Assembly: GCA_963840275.1 (NCBI GenBank)
Contig: CAWIYK010000010.1
Location: 124,001 to 188,000 of the forward strand
DNA from: Actinophytocola sp963840275
GTDB taxonomy: Bacteria > Actinomycetota > Actinomycetes > Mycobacteriales > Pseudonocardiaceae
DNA length: 64,000 nt
Direction: 5' to 3'
The notes beneath the pieces were generated by a model. The model saw nothing but the letters and a program-made list of their open reading frames with translations, ran no database searches and had not been told where the DNA came from. Made by a program: the position numbers and the translations under genes. Positions 8,766 to 17,478 of this stretch are shown here, in pieces; position 1 is the first letter of the stretch, and each line of letters begins with the position of its first letter.

Positions 8766-9008
8766 GTGAACGTCGTGCAGACCATTCTCGTCTACGCGGT
8801 GATCCCGCTGGCCATCTACGGCGTGGTCGCCCTACTGACGATGCGGGACAAGGTCGCGCGGGCACCGAGGTACCGGCCGGGGCAGTCGTGGGACTACCCG
8901 CCGGTCTGGTGGACCGCGAACCCGGCGGGGGCCGAGGCCACCGCCGTGCCAACCGGTGGCGGCAAGGCGCGCCCCACGGCCAAGGGAGGCGCTCGTGGCA
9001 GCTGGTGA
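8766..9008 (+). CDS. Small single-pass membrane protein (Rv2468A-like position)
   Basis: The 80-residue product starts at a GTG (NVVQTILVYAVIPLAIYGVV follows), giving one N-terminal transmembrane helix. A short cytoplasmic stretch follows, RAPRYRPGQSWDYPPVWWTA, with a conserved-looking PPVWW motif, then a polar Gly/Lys tail. Its end overlaps the next gene by 14 bases, so the two are co-translated. Position corresponds to the small membrane protein next to Rv2468c in M. tuberculosis. Function is unknown. Confidence 0.78.
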   Translation: MNVVQTILVYAVIPLAIYGVVALLTMRDKVARAPRYRPGQSWDYPPVWWTANPAGAEATAVPTGGGKARPTAKGGARGSW

Positions 9009-9495
9009 GGTCGTACTGCACGGCAGGCCGGGCGATGTCGTTTCGGAGGACGTGGACCACGGCTACGGCGCGGTCGTCACCGCGAGCGGTCGGGTCTCGG
9101 TCGCCAGGGAGTTCTCCCCGACCGCGCCGGAGGTGCCGTTCAACGCGGTGCAGCTCGCGCGTCTCGACGAGGCACTGACGCTGTCCGCCCGCACCACGGG
9201 CCTCGGCTTCAGCGTCTACCTCGGCGATCTCGGCGCCGACACCCGCGCCACGGCCGAGTCCCTGCACGCGGAGTCCGGCGAGGCCGCCTCCGCCGCGGTG
9301 CTCGTCGCCGTGTCGCCGGGCCAGCGCAGGGTCGAGGTCGTCACCGGCGCCGACTCCACTCGTCGGCTCCCCGACCGAGCCTGCAACCTCGCGGTCATGA
9401 GCATGGTGGCGTCCTTCAAGGAGGGCGATTTGATCGGTGGTTTGGTGAGCGGTCTCCGCATGCTGACCGACCAGGCCGGGCCCGCCAAGCGCTGA
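8995..9495 (+). CDS. DUF5130-type protein
   Basis: The 166-residue protein begins at a GTG preceded by GGGAGG (8983-8988). It contains FSVYLGDLG (about residue 70) and AVLVAVSPGQRRVEVVTG (about 100-117), the strand pattern of the TPM-like DUF5130 family of actinobacteria. No catalytic residues are known for the family. It overlaps the preceding small membrane protein gene, which suggests that the soluble domain works at the membrane with that partner. The gene ends 266 bases before the convergent pepN. Confidence 0.78.
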   Translation: MAAGEVVLHGRPGDVVSEDVDHGYGAVVTASGRVSVAREFSPTAPEVPFNAVQLARLDEALTLSARTTGLGFSVYLGDLGADTRATAESLHAESGEAASAAVLVAVSPGQRRVEVVTGADSTRRLPDRACNLAVMSMVASFKEGDLIGGLVSGLRMLTDQAGPAKR

Positions 9496-9562
9496 TCTCC
9501 GTCTTTTCGAACGCCGCGTCTCTCTCTTCGGGGGCGCGGCGTTTGTTCGCTCGTGTGTTGTG

Positions 9563-9675
9563 GGTTCGGGGGCGGCGGGTTTTACAGGGGCGGCCCCCGC
9601 GAGCCTCCGACGCCCTGGTTCAGGCGGTAAGGGCAGGCTGGCGCCTGCCCTTACCGTGCCCGCCGCCCCCGAACC
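9563..9675. repeat. Nested inverted-repeat element in pepN convergent intergenic
   Basis: A perfect 17-bp inverted repeat (9563-9579 with 9659-9675) encloses about 80 bases that contain a second perfect 14-bp hairpin (9625-9638 with 9643-9656, four-base loop). The structure could act as a bidirectional terminator between the convergent DUF5130 and pepN genes. It is much larger than needed for termination and resembles a small non-coding mobile or REP-like element. No coding sequence or target duplication is visible. Confidence 0.6.
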
Positions 9676-9705
9676 GCGAATGCGTGGCCGGCCGGTGGCG
9701 ACGCC

Positions 9706-9722
9706 GTGAAGGACCCCTTCAC
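9706..9722. terminator. Short palindrome GTGAAGG-ACC-CCTTCAC type
   Basis: A six-base stem (GTGAAG with CTTCAC, five-base loop) lies just beyond the pepN stop, between convergent genes. It fits a bidirectional stem-loop terminator, though it lacks a T-tract. The same palindrome is, from memory, widespread in Pseudonocardiaceae genomes. Confidence 0.4.
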
Positions 9723-9761
9723 AGCGCCACCCTCGACCCGCGCGTCCCCGGGGCGCTGTTG

Positions 9762-12326
9762 CTACTTGAGGCCGTCGAACTCTCGGGCTGCCAGTGCGCG
9801 CACGATTCCTGCCCTGCCTTCCGAGACAAGGCGGCGCAGGGCCGGTGGGTGGTTGTCGTCCGCGAGCCAGGTGTCCGCGGCCTCCACGGTCGCGCGGTCG
9901 ACGGCCCACGACGGGAACAGGCCCAGCGCCACCGGCTGCGCCCGCTCGCTGGAGCGCCGGTCCCACACGTCCGCCACGTCCGCGAAGTACGTGTCCACGT
10001 ACCGCGCCAGCAACTCCTTCTGGCTCGGGTGGTTGAACCCCGCGATGATCGCCTCGTTGATGGCGTTCGGGAGGTCGTCGTCGTGTACTGCGCGGCGCCA
10101 TGCCTCCGCCTTGACGTCCTCGCTCGGGCGCAGCGCCCGGGTGCGCTCCGCCTGGCGCTGGCCCGTCGCGGTCGGGTCGGCCGTCAGCGTGCTCTCGATC
10201 TCCTCGACATCGGCCGCGCCGTGCGCGACCAGCGCCTGCAGCAGCCGCCAGCGCAGGTCGGTGTCCACGACCAACCCGTCTAGCGGCGTGGACCCGTCGA
10301 GCCAGCCGCGCACCACCGCCAGCTGGTCCTCGGCCAGCATCGACCCGGTCAGCGCGTTGACCAGCGCCAACTGCTGGTCGGACGCCGTCGTCGGGTCCGC
10401 GGCCAGCGACATCAGCCGGTCGGTGAACATGCGCCAGCCTTCCGGCGCCCACCCCGGGTCGGCGTAGGAGTTGATCGCCGTCTGCGCCTGCAGCAGCAGC
10501 CGCTGCACCACGCCGACCTCGGTCTCCGCCGGCAACCCGTGGCACACGAGCGTCACGAAGTCCCGTGCCTTCAGCTCGGCCTCGCGCGTCATCTCCCACG
10601 CCGCCGACCAGCACAGCGTGCGCGGCAGCGGCTCGGTGACGTCGCCGATCCGGTCGATCAGCGTCGCGAGCGAGTCCGGGTCGAGGCGCATCGTGCAGTA
10701 GCTGAGGTCGTCGTCGTTGACCAGCACCAGCTTGCCGCGCCCGGCGCCGACCAGCTCCGGCACCGGCGTGCGGTCACCGGTCACGTCGATCTCCACGCGG
10801 TGCGTGCGGACGAGCTTGCCGCCCTGGTCGTCGTAGATGCCGACGGCCACCCGGTGCGTGCGCAGCTCGCCGGCGCCCGGCTTGGCCCCGCCCTGGACGA
10901 TCTCGAACGACGTGAATCGCCCGTCCGTGTCTACCTCGAACGAGGGACGCAGCGAGTTGAGGCCGGTGGTCTCCAGCCACTGGGCGCTCCACCACGACAG
11001 GTCGCGGCCGGACGCCTCCTCCAGCGCGCTCAACAGGTCCGCGAGCGTCGCGTTGTCCCACGCGTGCTTCGCGAAGTACACCCGCAGCCCGGACAGGAAA
11101 TGGTCCTGCCCCACGTACGCGACGAGCTGCTTGAGCACGCTCGCGCCCTTCGCGTAGGTGATGCCGTCGAAGTTGACCTCGACCGCCTGCAGGTCCGGGA
11201 TGTCCGCCGCGACCGGGTGCGTGGAGGGCAGCTGGTCCTGCCGGTAGGCCCACGACTTCTCGATGTTCGCGAAGTTCGTCCACGCGTGCTCGTACTCGGT
11301 GGCGTCGGCCTGCGCGAGGACACTCGCGAACGTCGCGAACGACTCGTTCAGCCACAGGTCGTTCCACCAGCGCATGGTCACCAGGTCGCCGAACCACATG
11401 TGCGCCATCTCGTGCAGCACGGTCTCGCAGCGCCGCTCGTAGGCGTACCGGGTGACCCTGCTCCGGAACACGTAGTCCTCGAGGAACGTGACGCAGCCCG
11501 CGTTCTCCATGGCGCCCGCGTTGAACTCGGGCACGAAGCACTGGTCGTACTTGCCGAACGGGTACGCGACGCCGAAGTTGCGGTGGTAGAAGCCGAAACC
11601 CTGCTTGGTCTCGGTGAACAGCCGCTCGGCGTCCATGTGCTCGGCGAGCGACGCGCGGCAGTAGATGCCGAGCGGGATCGTGGCGTGCTCGTCGGAGAAC
11701 TCGTCGAGCCACTCCGCGTAGGGGCCGGCCACGAGCGCCGTCACATAGGTCGACATCCGTTTGGTGGTCTCGAACACGTGGCGTACCGCGCCCTCGGGCG
11801 TCGCCTCGCTGGACTCGATCGCCGCGTTCGACATGACCTTCCACGACTCCGGCGCGATGACCGTGAACCGGAAGGTGGCCTTGAGGTCGGGCTGGTCGAA
11901 GCAGGTGAACATCCGCTTCGCGTCGGCCGTCTCGAACTGCGTGTACAGGTAGACGTTGCCGTCGACCGGGTCGACGAACCGGTGCAGGCCCTCGCCGGTG
12001 TTCATGTACCGGCAGGTCGCGCGCACGGTCAGCTCGTTCTCCGCCGCGACCGAGGGCAGCGCGATGCCTTTGTCCTCGCGGTAGTCGGACAGGTCGACGG
12101 CGGCGCCGTTGAGCGACGCCTCCTCGACCGACGCGGCGATCAGGTCGATCCAGGTGGCCGCGCCGGCCTCGCGGCTGCCGAACCGCACGGCGGTGTTCGA
12201 GGCGAAGGTGGCGTCCCCCGGCTTGCCACCGCCGTCCGTCAGGTCCAGCTCAACGTCGTAGGACCGCACGTCCACAAGCGCCGCGCGCTGTTGTGCTTCG
12301 TCACGGGTCAGGTTGGGCGGGGCCAC
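9762..12326 (-). CDS. pepN: Aminopeptidase N (M1 zinc metallopeptidase)
   Basis: This is an 854-residue cytoplasmic M1 aminopeptidase that removes N-terminal residues from peptides. The exopeptidase signature GAMENAG is followed by the zinc site HEMAHMWFGDLV and the distal glutamate in LWLNESFA, 18 residues after the second His, so all catalytic residues are present. The C-terminal half is the alpha-helical ERAP1-like domain. Length matches the family. The start (reverse-strand ATG at 12326, product MAPPNLTRDEAQQR) is typical. It is divergent from the DsbA-like gene with 130 bases between, an arrangement also seen in M. tuberculosis (Rv2467/Rv2466c). Confidence 0.96.
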   Translation of the reverse strand: MAPPNLTRDEAQQRAALVDVRSYDVELDLTDGGGKPGDATFASNTAVRFGSREAGAATWIDLIAASVEEASLNGAAVDLSDYREDKGIALPSVAAENELTVRATCRYMNTGEGLHRFVDPVDGNVYLYTQFETADAKRMFTCFDQPDLKATFRFTVIAPESWKVMSNAAIESSEATPEGAVRHVFETTKRMSTYVTALVAGPYAEWLDEFSDEHATIPLGIYCRASLAEHMDAERLFTETKQGFGFYHRNFGVAYPFGKYDQCFVPEFNAGAMENAGCVTFLEDYVFRSRVTRYAYERRCETVLHEMAHMWFGDLVTMRWWNDLWLNESFATFASVLAQADATEYEHAWTNFANIEKSWAYRQDQLPSTHPVAADIPDLQAVEVNFDGITYAKGASVLKQLVAYVGQDHFLSGLRVYFAKHAWDNATLADLLSALEEASGRDLSWWSAQWLETTGLNSLRPSFEVDTDGRFTSFEIVQGGAKPGAGELRTHRVAVGIYDDQGGKLVRTHRVEIDVTGDRTPVPELVGAGRGKLVLVNDDDLSYCTMRLDPDSLATLIDRIGDVTEPLPRTLCWSAAWEMTREAELKARDFVTLVCHGLPAETEVGVVQRLLLQAQTAINSYADPGWAPEGWRMFTDRLMSLAADPTTASDQQLALVNALTGSMLAEDQLAVVRGWLDGSTPLDGLVVDTDLRWRLLQALVAHGAADVEEIESTLTADPTATGQRQAERTRALRPSEDVKAEAWRRAVHDDDLPNAINEAIIAGFNHPSQKELLARYVDTYFADVADVWDRRSSERAQPVALGLFPSWAVDRATVEAADTWLADDNHPPALRRLVSEGRAGIVRALAAREFDGLK

Positions 12327-12456
12327 AGGTCACCTCAGGTCGTTGTTCGGTACTGACAATCGCGTTCAACCGCATCCAATCACCCGCGGCATCGGTTTGG
12401 TCCACCAGGCGGGAAAGAACGGGAAGAAGTCTTCGGATTCGTGAGTTGTTCGGAGT

Positions 12457-13071
12457 ATGACTGCACCCAGCAAGACGAAGATCGACTTCTATTTCGACCC
12501 ACTTTGCCCGTTTGCCTGGATCGCGTCCAGGTGGATTCTCGAGGTCGAGCAGCAGCGCGAGGTCGACCTCAGCTTCCGTGTGATGAGCCTCTCGGTGCTC
12601 AACGAGGGCCGGGACCTCGACCCGGGCTACCGCGAGATGCTGGACAACGGGTGGGGCCCGGTGCGTGTGGCGATCGCGGCCGCACAGCACCACGGCGACA
12701 AGGTCCTGCGCGACCTGTACACCGCCATGGGCACCCGGATCCACAACCAGGGCAACGACGACCTGGACGCGGTCATCACGGAGGCGCTCGCCGAGGTGGG
12801 CCTGCCGGCCGAGCTCGCGGCGGCCGCGCACGGCACCGACTACGACGACGCGCTGCGCAAGAGCCACCACGAGGGCATGGACCCGGTCGGCATGGACGTC
12901 GGCACGCCGACCATCCACGTCGACGGCAACGCGTTCTTCGGGCCGGTGCTGAACTCCATCCCCAGGGGCGAGGACGCGGTGAAGGTGTTCGACGGCGCGG
13001 TCGCCCTCGCGAGCTTCCCCAACTTCTTCGAGCTGAAGCGCACCCGCACGGGAGATCTCAGCTTCGACTGA
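12457..13071 (+). CDS. DsbA-family mycothiol-linked reductase, monothiol active site
   Basis: The 204-residue protein matches Rv2466c of M. tuberculosis from memory, a thioredoxin-fold protein with an inserted helical domain that uses mycothiol. The N-terminal segment FYFDPLCPFAWIASRWI holds Cys17. The mycobacterial CPWC motif is CPFA here, so the second cysteine is replaced by Ala20. The cis-proline region reads VGTPTIHVDG. A monothiol site points to a glutathione-transferase-like or mixed-disulfide mechanism with mycothiol instead of dithiol exchange. The gene is divergent from pepN. Expression may respond to redox stress, but I see no recognisable operator. Confidence 0.88.
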   Translation: MTAPSKTKIDFYFDPLCPFAWIASRWILEVEQQREVDLSFRVMSLSVLNEGRDLDPGYREMLDNGWGPVRVAIAAAQHHGDKVLRDLYTAMGTRIHNQGNDDLDAVITEALAEVGLPAELAAAAHGTDYDDALRKSHHEGMDPVGMDVGTPTIHVDGNAFFGPVLNSIPRGEDAVKVFDGAVALASFPNFFELKRTRTGDLSFD

Positions 13072-13132
13072 CCCACTTCGGTGTGACAGGGTGGTGGCGA
13101 ACCCCGCCACCCGCGTCACATCCGGAGGATCG

Positions 13133-14564
13133 ATGGCCGCCCCGACCACCACCACCGCCCATTTCGTCAACGGTGCCTTCACCGACGGTGCCGATGCTGC
13201 CGGCGAGCGGATCGACGTGGTCAACCCGGCCACCGAAGAGGTCATCGCGTCGGTGCCCGCGGGCACCGCGGCGGATGTCGACGCGGCGGTTCGTGCTGCC
13301 GCGTCGGCATTCGAGGCGTGGGCCGCGACGCCGCTCGCCGAGCGCGTCGCCGCGGTGCGCCGCATCAACGACGGCCTGCGCGCCCGCGCGGGTGAGCTGG
13401 CCGCGACCATCACCGCGGAGGTCGGCACCCCCATCACCTTCTCGACGAAGGTCCAGGTCGTGAACCCGGTCGCCATCACGGACGGCGTGCTCGCCGAGAT
13501 CGAGGCCGGCGCGCTGGACCCGGTCGAGCTCGGCAACTCCACGGTCGTGCGCGAGCCGATCGGCGTGGTCGCCGCGATCACGCCGTGGAACTTCCCGCTG
13601 CAGCAGATGGTCGCGAAGGTGACCCCCGCGCTCGCGGCCGGCTGCACGGTGGTGCTCAAGCCGAGCGAGGTGGCGCCGCTGACCGCGGGCCTGCTGGCGT
13701 CGGTCATCGCCGAGGCGGGCCTGCCGGCCGGCGTGTTCAACATGGTGCACGGCACCGGTCCCGTCGTCGGCGAGGCACTGGCCGAGCACCCACTGGTGGA
13801 CATGGTGTCGTTCACCGGTTCCACGCGCGCGGGTCGCCGCGTGGCCGCCGTCGGCGCCGAGACGATCAAGCGCGTCGCGCTGGAGCTGGGCGGCAAGTCG
13901 GCGTCGGTGGTCCTGGACGACGCGGACGTGGTCCGTGCCGCCAAGATCACCGTGGCGAACTGCTTCATGAACAACGGACAGGCGTGCAGCGCGCTCACCC
14001 GCCTGCTGGTCCCGGCGGACCGCCACGACGAGGCGGTCGCGGCGGCCGCCGCCGCGGCGGCCAAGTACCAGCCCGCCGACCCGGCCGACGAGTCGACCCG
14101 CATCGGCCCCGCGGTCTCCGCCGCCCAGCGCGACCGCGTGGTCGAGCTACATCCGCAAGGGCGTGGCCGAAGGCGCGACGCTCGCCGCGGGCGGTCCGGA
14201 GCCGGTGGGCGAGCGCGGTTACTACGTGCGGCCGACCGTGTTCGGCAACGTCAAGCCGGACATGGCGATCGCGCAGGAGGAGATCTTCGGCCCGGTGCTC
14301 GTGGTGATCCCGTACGCCACCGAGGACGAGGCCGTCCAGATCGCCAACGGCACCCAGTACGGCCTGGCAGCGGGCGTGTTCGGCGGCGACGCCGACCGCG
14401 CGTACGCCGTCGCGGGCCGGCTGCGGGCCGGTCAGGTGGACGTCAACGGCGCCTCCTTCAACACGAAGGCGCCCTTCGGCGGCTTCAAGCAGTCCGGCAA
14501 CGGCCGCGAGTTCGGTCGCTACGGGCTGGAGGAGTTCACGGAGCTGAAGTCGATCCAGCGCTGA
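13133..14564 (+). pseudogene. NAD(P)-dependent aldehyde dehydrogenase, split by a frameshift
   Basis: Two frames together encode a complete 476-residue aldehyde dehydrogenase. The first starts at an ATG with GGAGG five bases upstream and runs to about 14146. It includes the cofactor segment ITPWNFPLQQ, the catalytic Glu in LELGGKSA and the catalytic Cys in NNGQACSA. The second frame continues YIRKGVAEGATL through EEIFGPVL to the stop at 14564. One extra base around 14147 (GAGCTAC) explains the break, and removing it restores the usual family length exactly. Every motif on both sides is intact, so either the mutation is recent or this is a sequence error. It lies 61 bases after the DsbA-like gene. 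Confidence 0.85.
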
Positions 14565-14588
14565 GTCCGGTGCGGACGAGCTGAGCCG

Positions 14589-15284
14589 TCAGGCCTGAGC
14601 GCTCAGCTCGTCCCGCTGCCGCCGCACGAACTCCGCGTCGACCGGGTCCCCGTGCCCGGGCACCACGATCGCCGGCTCCAGCGCCAGCAGCTTGTCCAGC
14701 GCGCCGGGCCAGTCCGACACGTGCGCGTCCGGCCCCACCGACGGCGGCGCCCCCTGCTCCACCAGGTCCCCGGCGAACACCACCCCCGCGTCCGGCACGT
14801 GCACGAACACGTCGTGGTCCGTGTGTGCCGGCCCGGGGTGCACCAGTGACACCGAGCGCCCGCCGAGGTCGAGTGACACCGCGTCGGTGAACACCTCGTT
14901 CGGCGCCACCAGCTTCGCCACCGCGAGCCGGTCCGCCTGCTCGCCCTTGCCCTCCGACCGGAACCGCGCCGTCCACGCCCGCCGCTGGAGCTCGCCGTCG
15001 GCCAGGATCTCGTCGCGGCAGCGGGTGTGGGCGATCACCGAGCACGGCTGGAACACCGCCGTGCCGAAGAAGTGGTCGAAGTGGGCGTGCGTGATCACCA
15101 CCGACCACGGCAGCGGCGTAACGAACCGGACGGCCGCCGCCATCGACGCCCCGTGCACCTCGTCGGTGCCGGTGTCGATCACGAGACAGTGCGTGTCGCC
15201 GACGACGAGGCCCAGCGTCTGGTCCAGCTCGACGTACCGCCGCGCGAACACGCCCCCAGCGACTTCCATCCACCGGCCGCTCAC
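14589..15284 (-). CDS. Metallo-beta-lactamase-fold hydrolase
   Basis: The 231-residue protein has the metal-binding motif THAHFDH (about residues 74-80), a following His in HPGPAHTDHD, the bridging Asp in VVFAGDLVEQG and a final PGHGDPV. This is the full ligand set for a dinuclear MBL fold. The family covers glyoxalase II, lactonases and related esterases, and the substrate is not readable. The GTG at 15284 is preferred (GAGGGGG just upstream); in-frame sequence further upstream is low complexity. It lies 70 bases downstream of the ComB-like gene on the same strand and is convergent with the aldehyde dehydrogenase. Confidence 0.85.
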   Translation of the reverse strand: MSGRWMEVAGGVFARRYVELDQTLGLVVGDTHCLVIDTGTDEVHGASMAAAVRFVTPLPWSVVITHAHFDHFFGTAVFQPCSVIAHTRCRDEILADGELQRRAWTARFRSEGKGEQADRLAVAKLVAPNEVFTDAVSLDLGGRSVSLVHPGPAHTDHDVFVHVPDAGVVFAGDLVEQGAPPSVGPDAHVSDWPGALDKLLALEPAIVVPGHGDPVDAEFVRRQRDELSAQA

Positions 15285-15354
15285 GACGCCCCCTCGCAGG
15301 CTCCGTGGCGCCGCTCGCGGTCGCCCTGTGACATCGATTCCCTCGCAAGCTCGG

Positions 15355-16128
15355 TCATAACGCGAACACACCGGCGGACAGCATCGGCACGACCGTGCTG
15401 GCGTCCACCTCCGACGCCAGCGCCACGTCCTGCGCCACCCCCGCGGTGACCAGCTCCCGACCCGACACCGACGCGGCCAGCAGCTCCGGCACCTGGCCCG
15501 CCGCCGACTGGTACGCCATCGCCGCGAGCGACGCCTCCGGGGACGGCGCCGTGCGGCCGGTCACCGCCGCCGCGACGGCGCCCGCGCCGAGGTAGTCCTC
15601 GATCGACGGGCGCAGGGCGTCGACGGGCCGCCACCGTTCACCGCCCGGCACGATTCCGATCGGGCGGTCCTCGGCCAGGACCGACGCCGCCGCGGCGACC
15701 GCCGACGCGTTGCGCAGGCACGCCGCCAGCACGATCGCGCCGGTGTCCGCGGCGGCCGCGCACAGCGTGCCGCCGTTCGCCGACGCGATCGCGAGAAACG
15801 TGTCCGCCGGGACGTCCACCAGCGACGACGGCCGCAGCGTCCAGCCGCCGGGGGCGGCGACGACCCCCGTCTCGTCGGCGCGCGCCAGTCCGGTCGTGGT
15901 CAGCACCGCCCCCGCGGCGCCGGCCGCCGCGGCCGCCCGCTCGTCGTGCCACGGCAGCGGCAGCACCCGCGCGCCCCGGCTGAGCGCGATGTCCACCGAG
16001 GTGGTGAACACGAGCACGTCGATGATCACAAGCACCGCGCAGTGGGGACCGAGCGCGCGAACACCGTCCAGGCCCCACTCGACGCGAAGGTCGTAGCCGT
16101 CCTGTTCGAAGACCGTCACCGGGCACAT
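15355..16128 (-). CDS. ComB-like 2-phosphosulfolactate phosphatase family protein
   Basis: The 257-residue protein has the ComB pattern: VLVIIDVLVFTTSVDIALSRGA near residue 35, TFLAIASANGGTL near 115 and the RPSIEDYLGAGAVA segment near 180. ComB removes phosphate from 2-phosphosulfolactate in coenzyme M synthesis in methanogens. Many bacteria without coenzyme M also carry the family, so the real substrate here is open. The start ATG at 16128 lies only 18 bases from the divergent rpiB start. The protein is cytoplasmic with no signal peptide. Confidence 0.8.
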   Translation of the reverse strand: MCPVTVFEQDGYDLRVEWGLDGVRALGPHCAVLVIIDVLVFTTSVDIALSRGARVLPLPWHDERAAAAAGAAGAVLTTTGLARADETGVVAAPGGWTLRPSSLVDVPADTFLAIASANGGTLCAAAADTGAIVLAACLRNASAVAAAASVLAEDRPIGIVPGGERWRPVDALRPSIEDYLGAGAVAAAVTGRTAPSPEASLAAMAYQSAAGQVPELLAASVSGRELVTAGVAQDVALASEVDASTVVPMLSAGVFAL

Positions 16129-16146
16129 GCTTCCAGAACTGGCAGA

Positions 16147-16626
<480 letters not shown>

Positions 16627-16628
16627 CC

Positions 16629-17429
16629 GTGCCGGAGGGACACACGCTGCACCGGTTGGCTCGCCTGCACCAGAAGCGGTACGGCAAGCGGCCGGTGCGG
16701 GTCACGAGTCCGCAGGGCCGGTTCTCGTCGTCCATCGTGGACGGTCGGGTGCTGGTACGTGCTGAGGCGTACGGGAAACACCTGTTCCACGTGTACGGTC
16801 CGGACGCCGTCGTCCACGTCCACCTCGGCCTGTACGGCACGTTCAGCGAGCTGCCGCTGCCGACGACGCTGCCGGTCGGTCAGGTCCGGATGCGCATGGT
16901 CGGCGAGACGCACTGGACCGACCTGCGCGGTCCCACCCGCTGTGAGGTGCTGAACACCGCGGAGCACAAGGAGGTGCTGTCCCGGCTGGGCCCGGACCCG
17001 TTGCGCCGCAACGCGGATCCGACGGCCGCCTACGACCGCATCACCCGCTCGAGGCTGCCGATCGCCGCGCTGCTGATGGACCAGAAGGTGCTCGCCGGCG
17101 TCGGCAACGTCTACCGCGCGGAGCTGCTGTTCCGGCACAACGTGAACCCGATGGTCCCCGGCCGGACCGTGGACCGTGCGCTGTGGACGGACCTGTGGAC
17201 GGACCTGGTGGCGCTCATGAAGGACGGCGTGCGCAAGGGCCGCATCGACACGGTCCGCGACGAGCACCTGCCGCACGTCACCGGTCGCGCGCCCCGGGTC
17301 GACCGGCACGGCGGCGAGGTCTACGTCTACCGGCGGACCGACATGCCGTGCCTGGTGTGCGCCACCCCGGTCCGCAAGGCGGAGCTGGTCGCCCGCAACC
17401 TGTACTGGTGCCCCACCTGCCAGCCGTAG
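16629..17429 (+). CDS. Fpg/Nei-family DNA glycosylase (endonuclease VIII type)
   Basis: The 266-residue enzyme starts VPEGHTLHR at a GTG, so after initiator cleavage the catalytic proline is N-terminal, followed by the essential glutamate. This is the Nei form of the N-terminal motif. The H2TH region includes LAGVGNVYRAELLF, and a C-terminal zinc finger of two Cys pairs is present (CLVC and CPTC). It excises oxidised bases and cuts the abasic site. Two bases separate it from rpiB, so they form an operon. It ends at a strong terminator shared with a convergent gene. Confidence 0.93.
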   Translation: MPEGHTLHRLARLHQKRYGKRPVRVTSPQGRFSSSIVDGRVLVRAEAYGKHLFHVYGPDAVVHVHLGLYGTFSELPLPTTLPVGQVRMRMVGETHWTDLRGPTRCEVLNTAEHKEVLSRLGPDPLRRNADPTAAYDRITRSRLPIAALLMDQKVLAGVGNVYRAELLFRHNVNPMVPGRTVDRALWTDLWTDLVALMKDGVRKGRIDTVRDEHLPHVTGRAPRVDRHGGEVYVYRRTDMPCLVCATPVRKAELVARNLYWCPTCQP

Positions 17430-17434
17430 CGACG

Positions 17435-17468
17435 ACGGCGGGGCGCCCCGTCCGGGACGCCCCGCCGT
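17435..17468. terminator. Bidirectional hairpin terminator after the glycosylase
   Basis: A perfect 11-bp G+C stem (17435-17445 with 17458-17468) lies between the convergent Fpg/Nei and 17479 genes, six bases after the glycosylase stop and ten before the other stop. It can serve both strands. Confidence 0.75.
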
Positions 17469-17478
17469 GTCGGTTCAC

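Noticed and set aside
9563..9675. Insertion sequence with transposase
   Set aside because: Too short and without coding capacity; only inverted repeats are visible.
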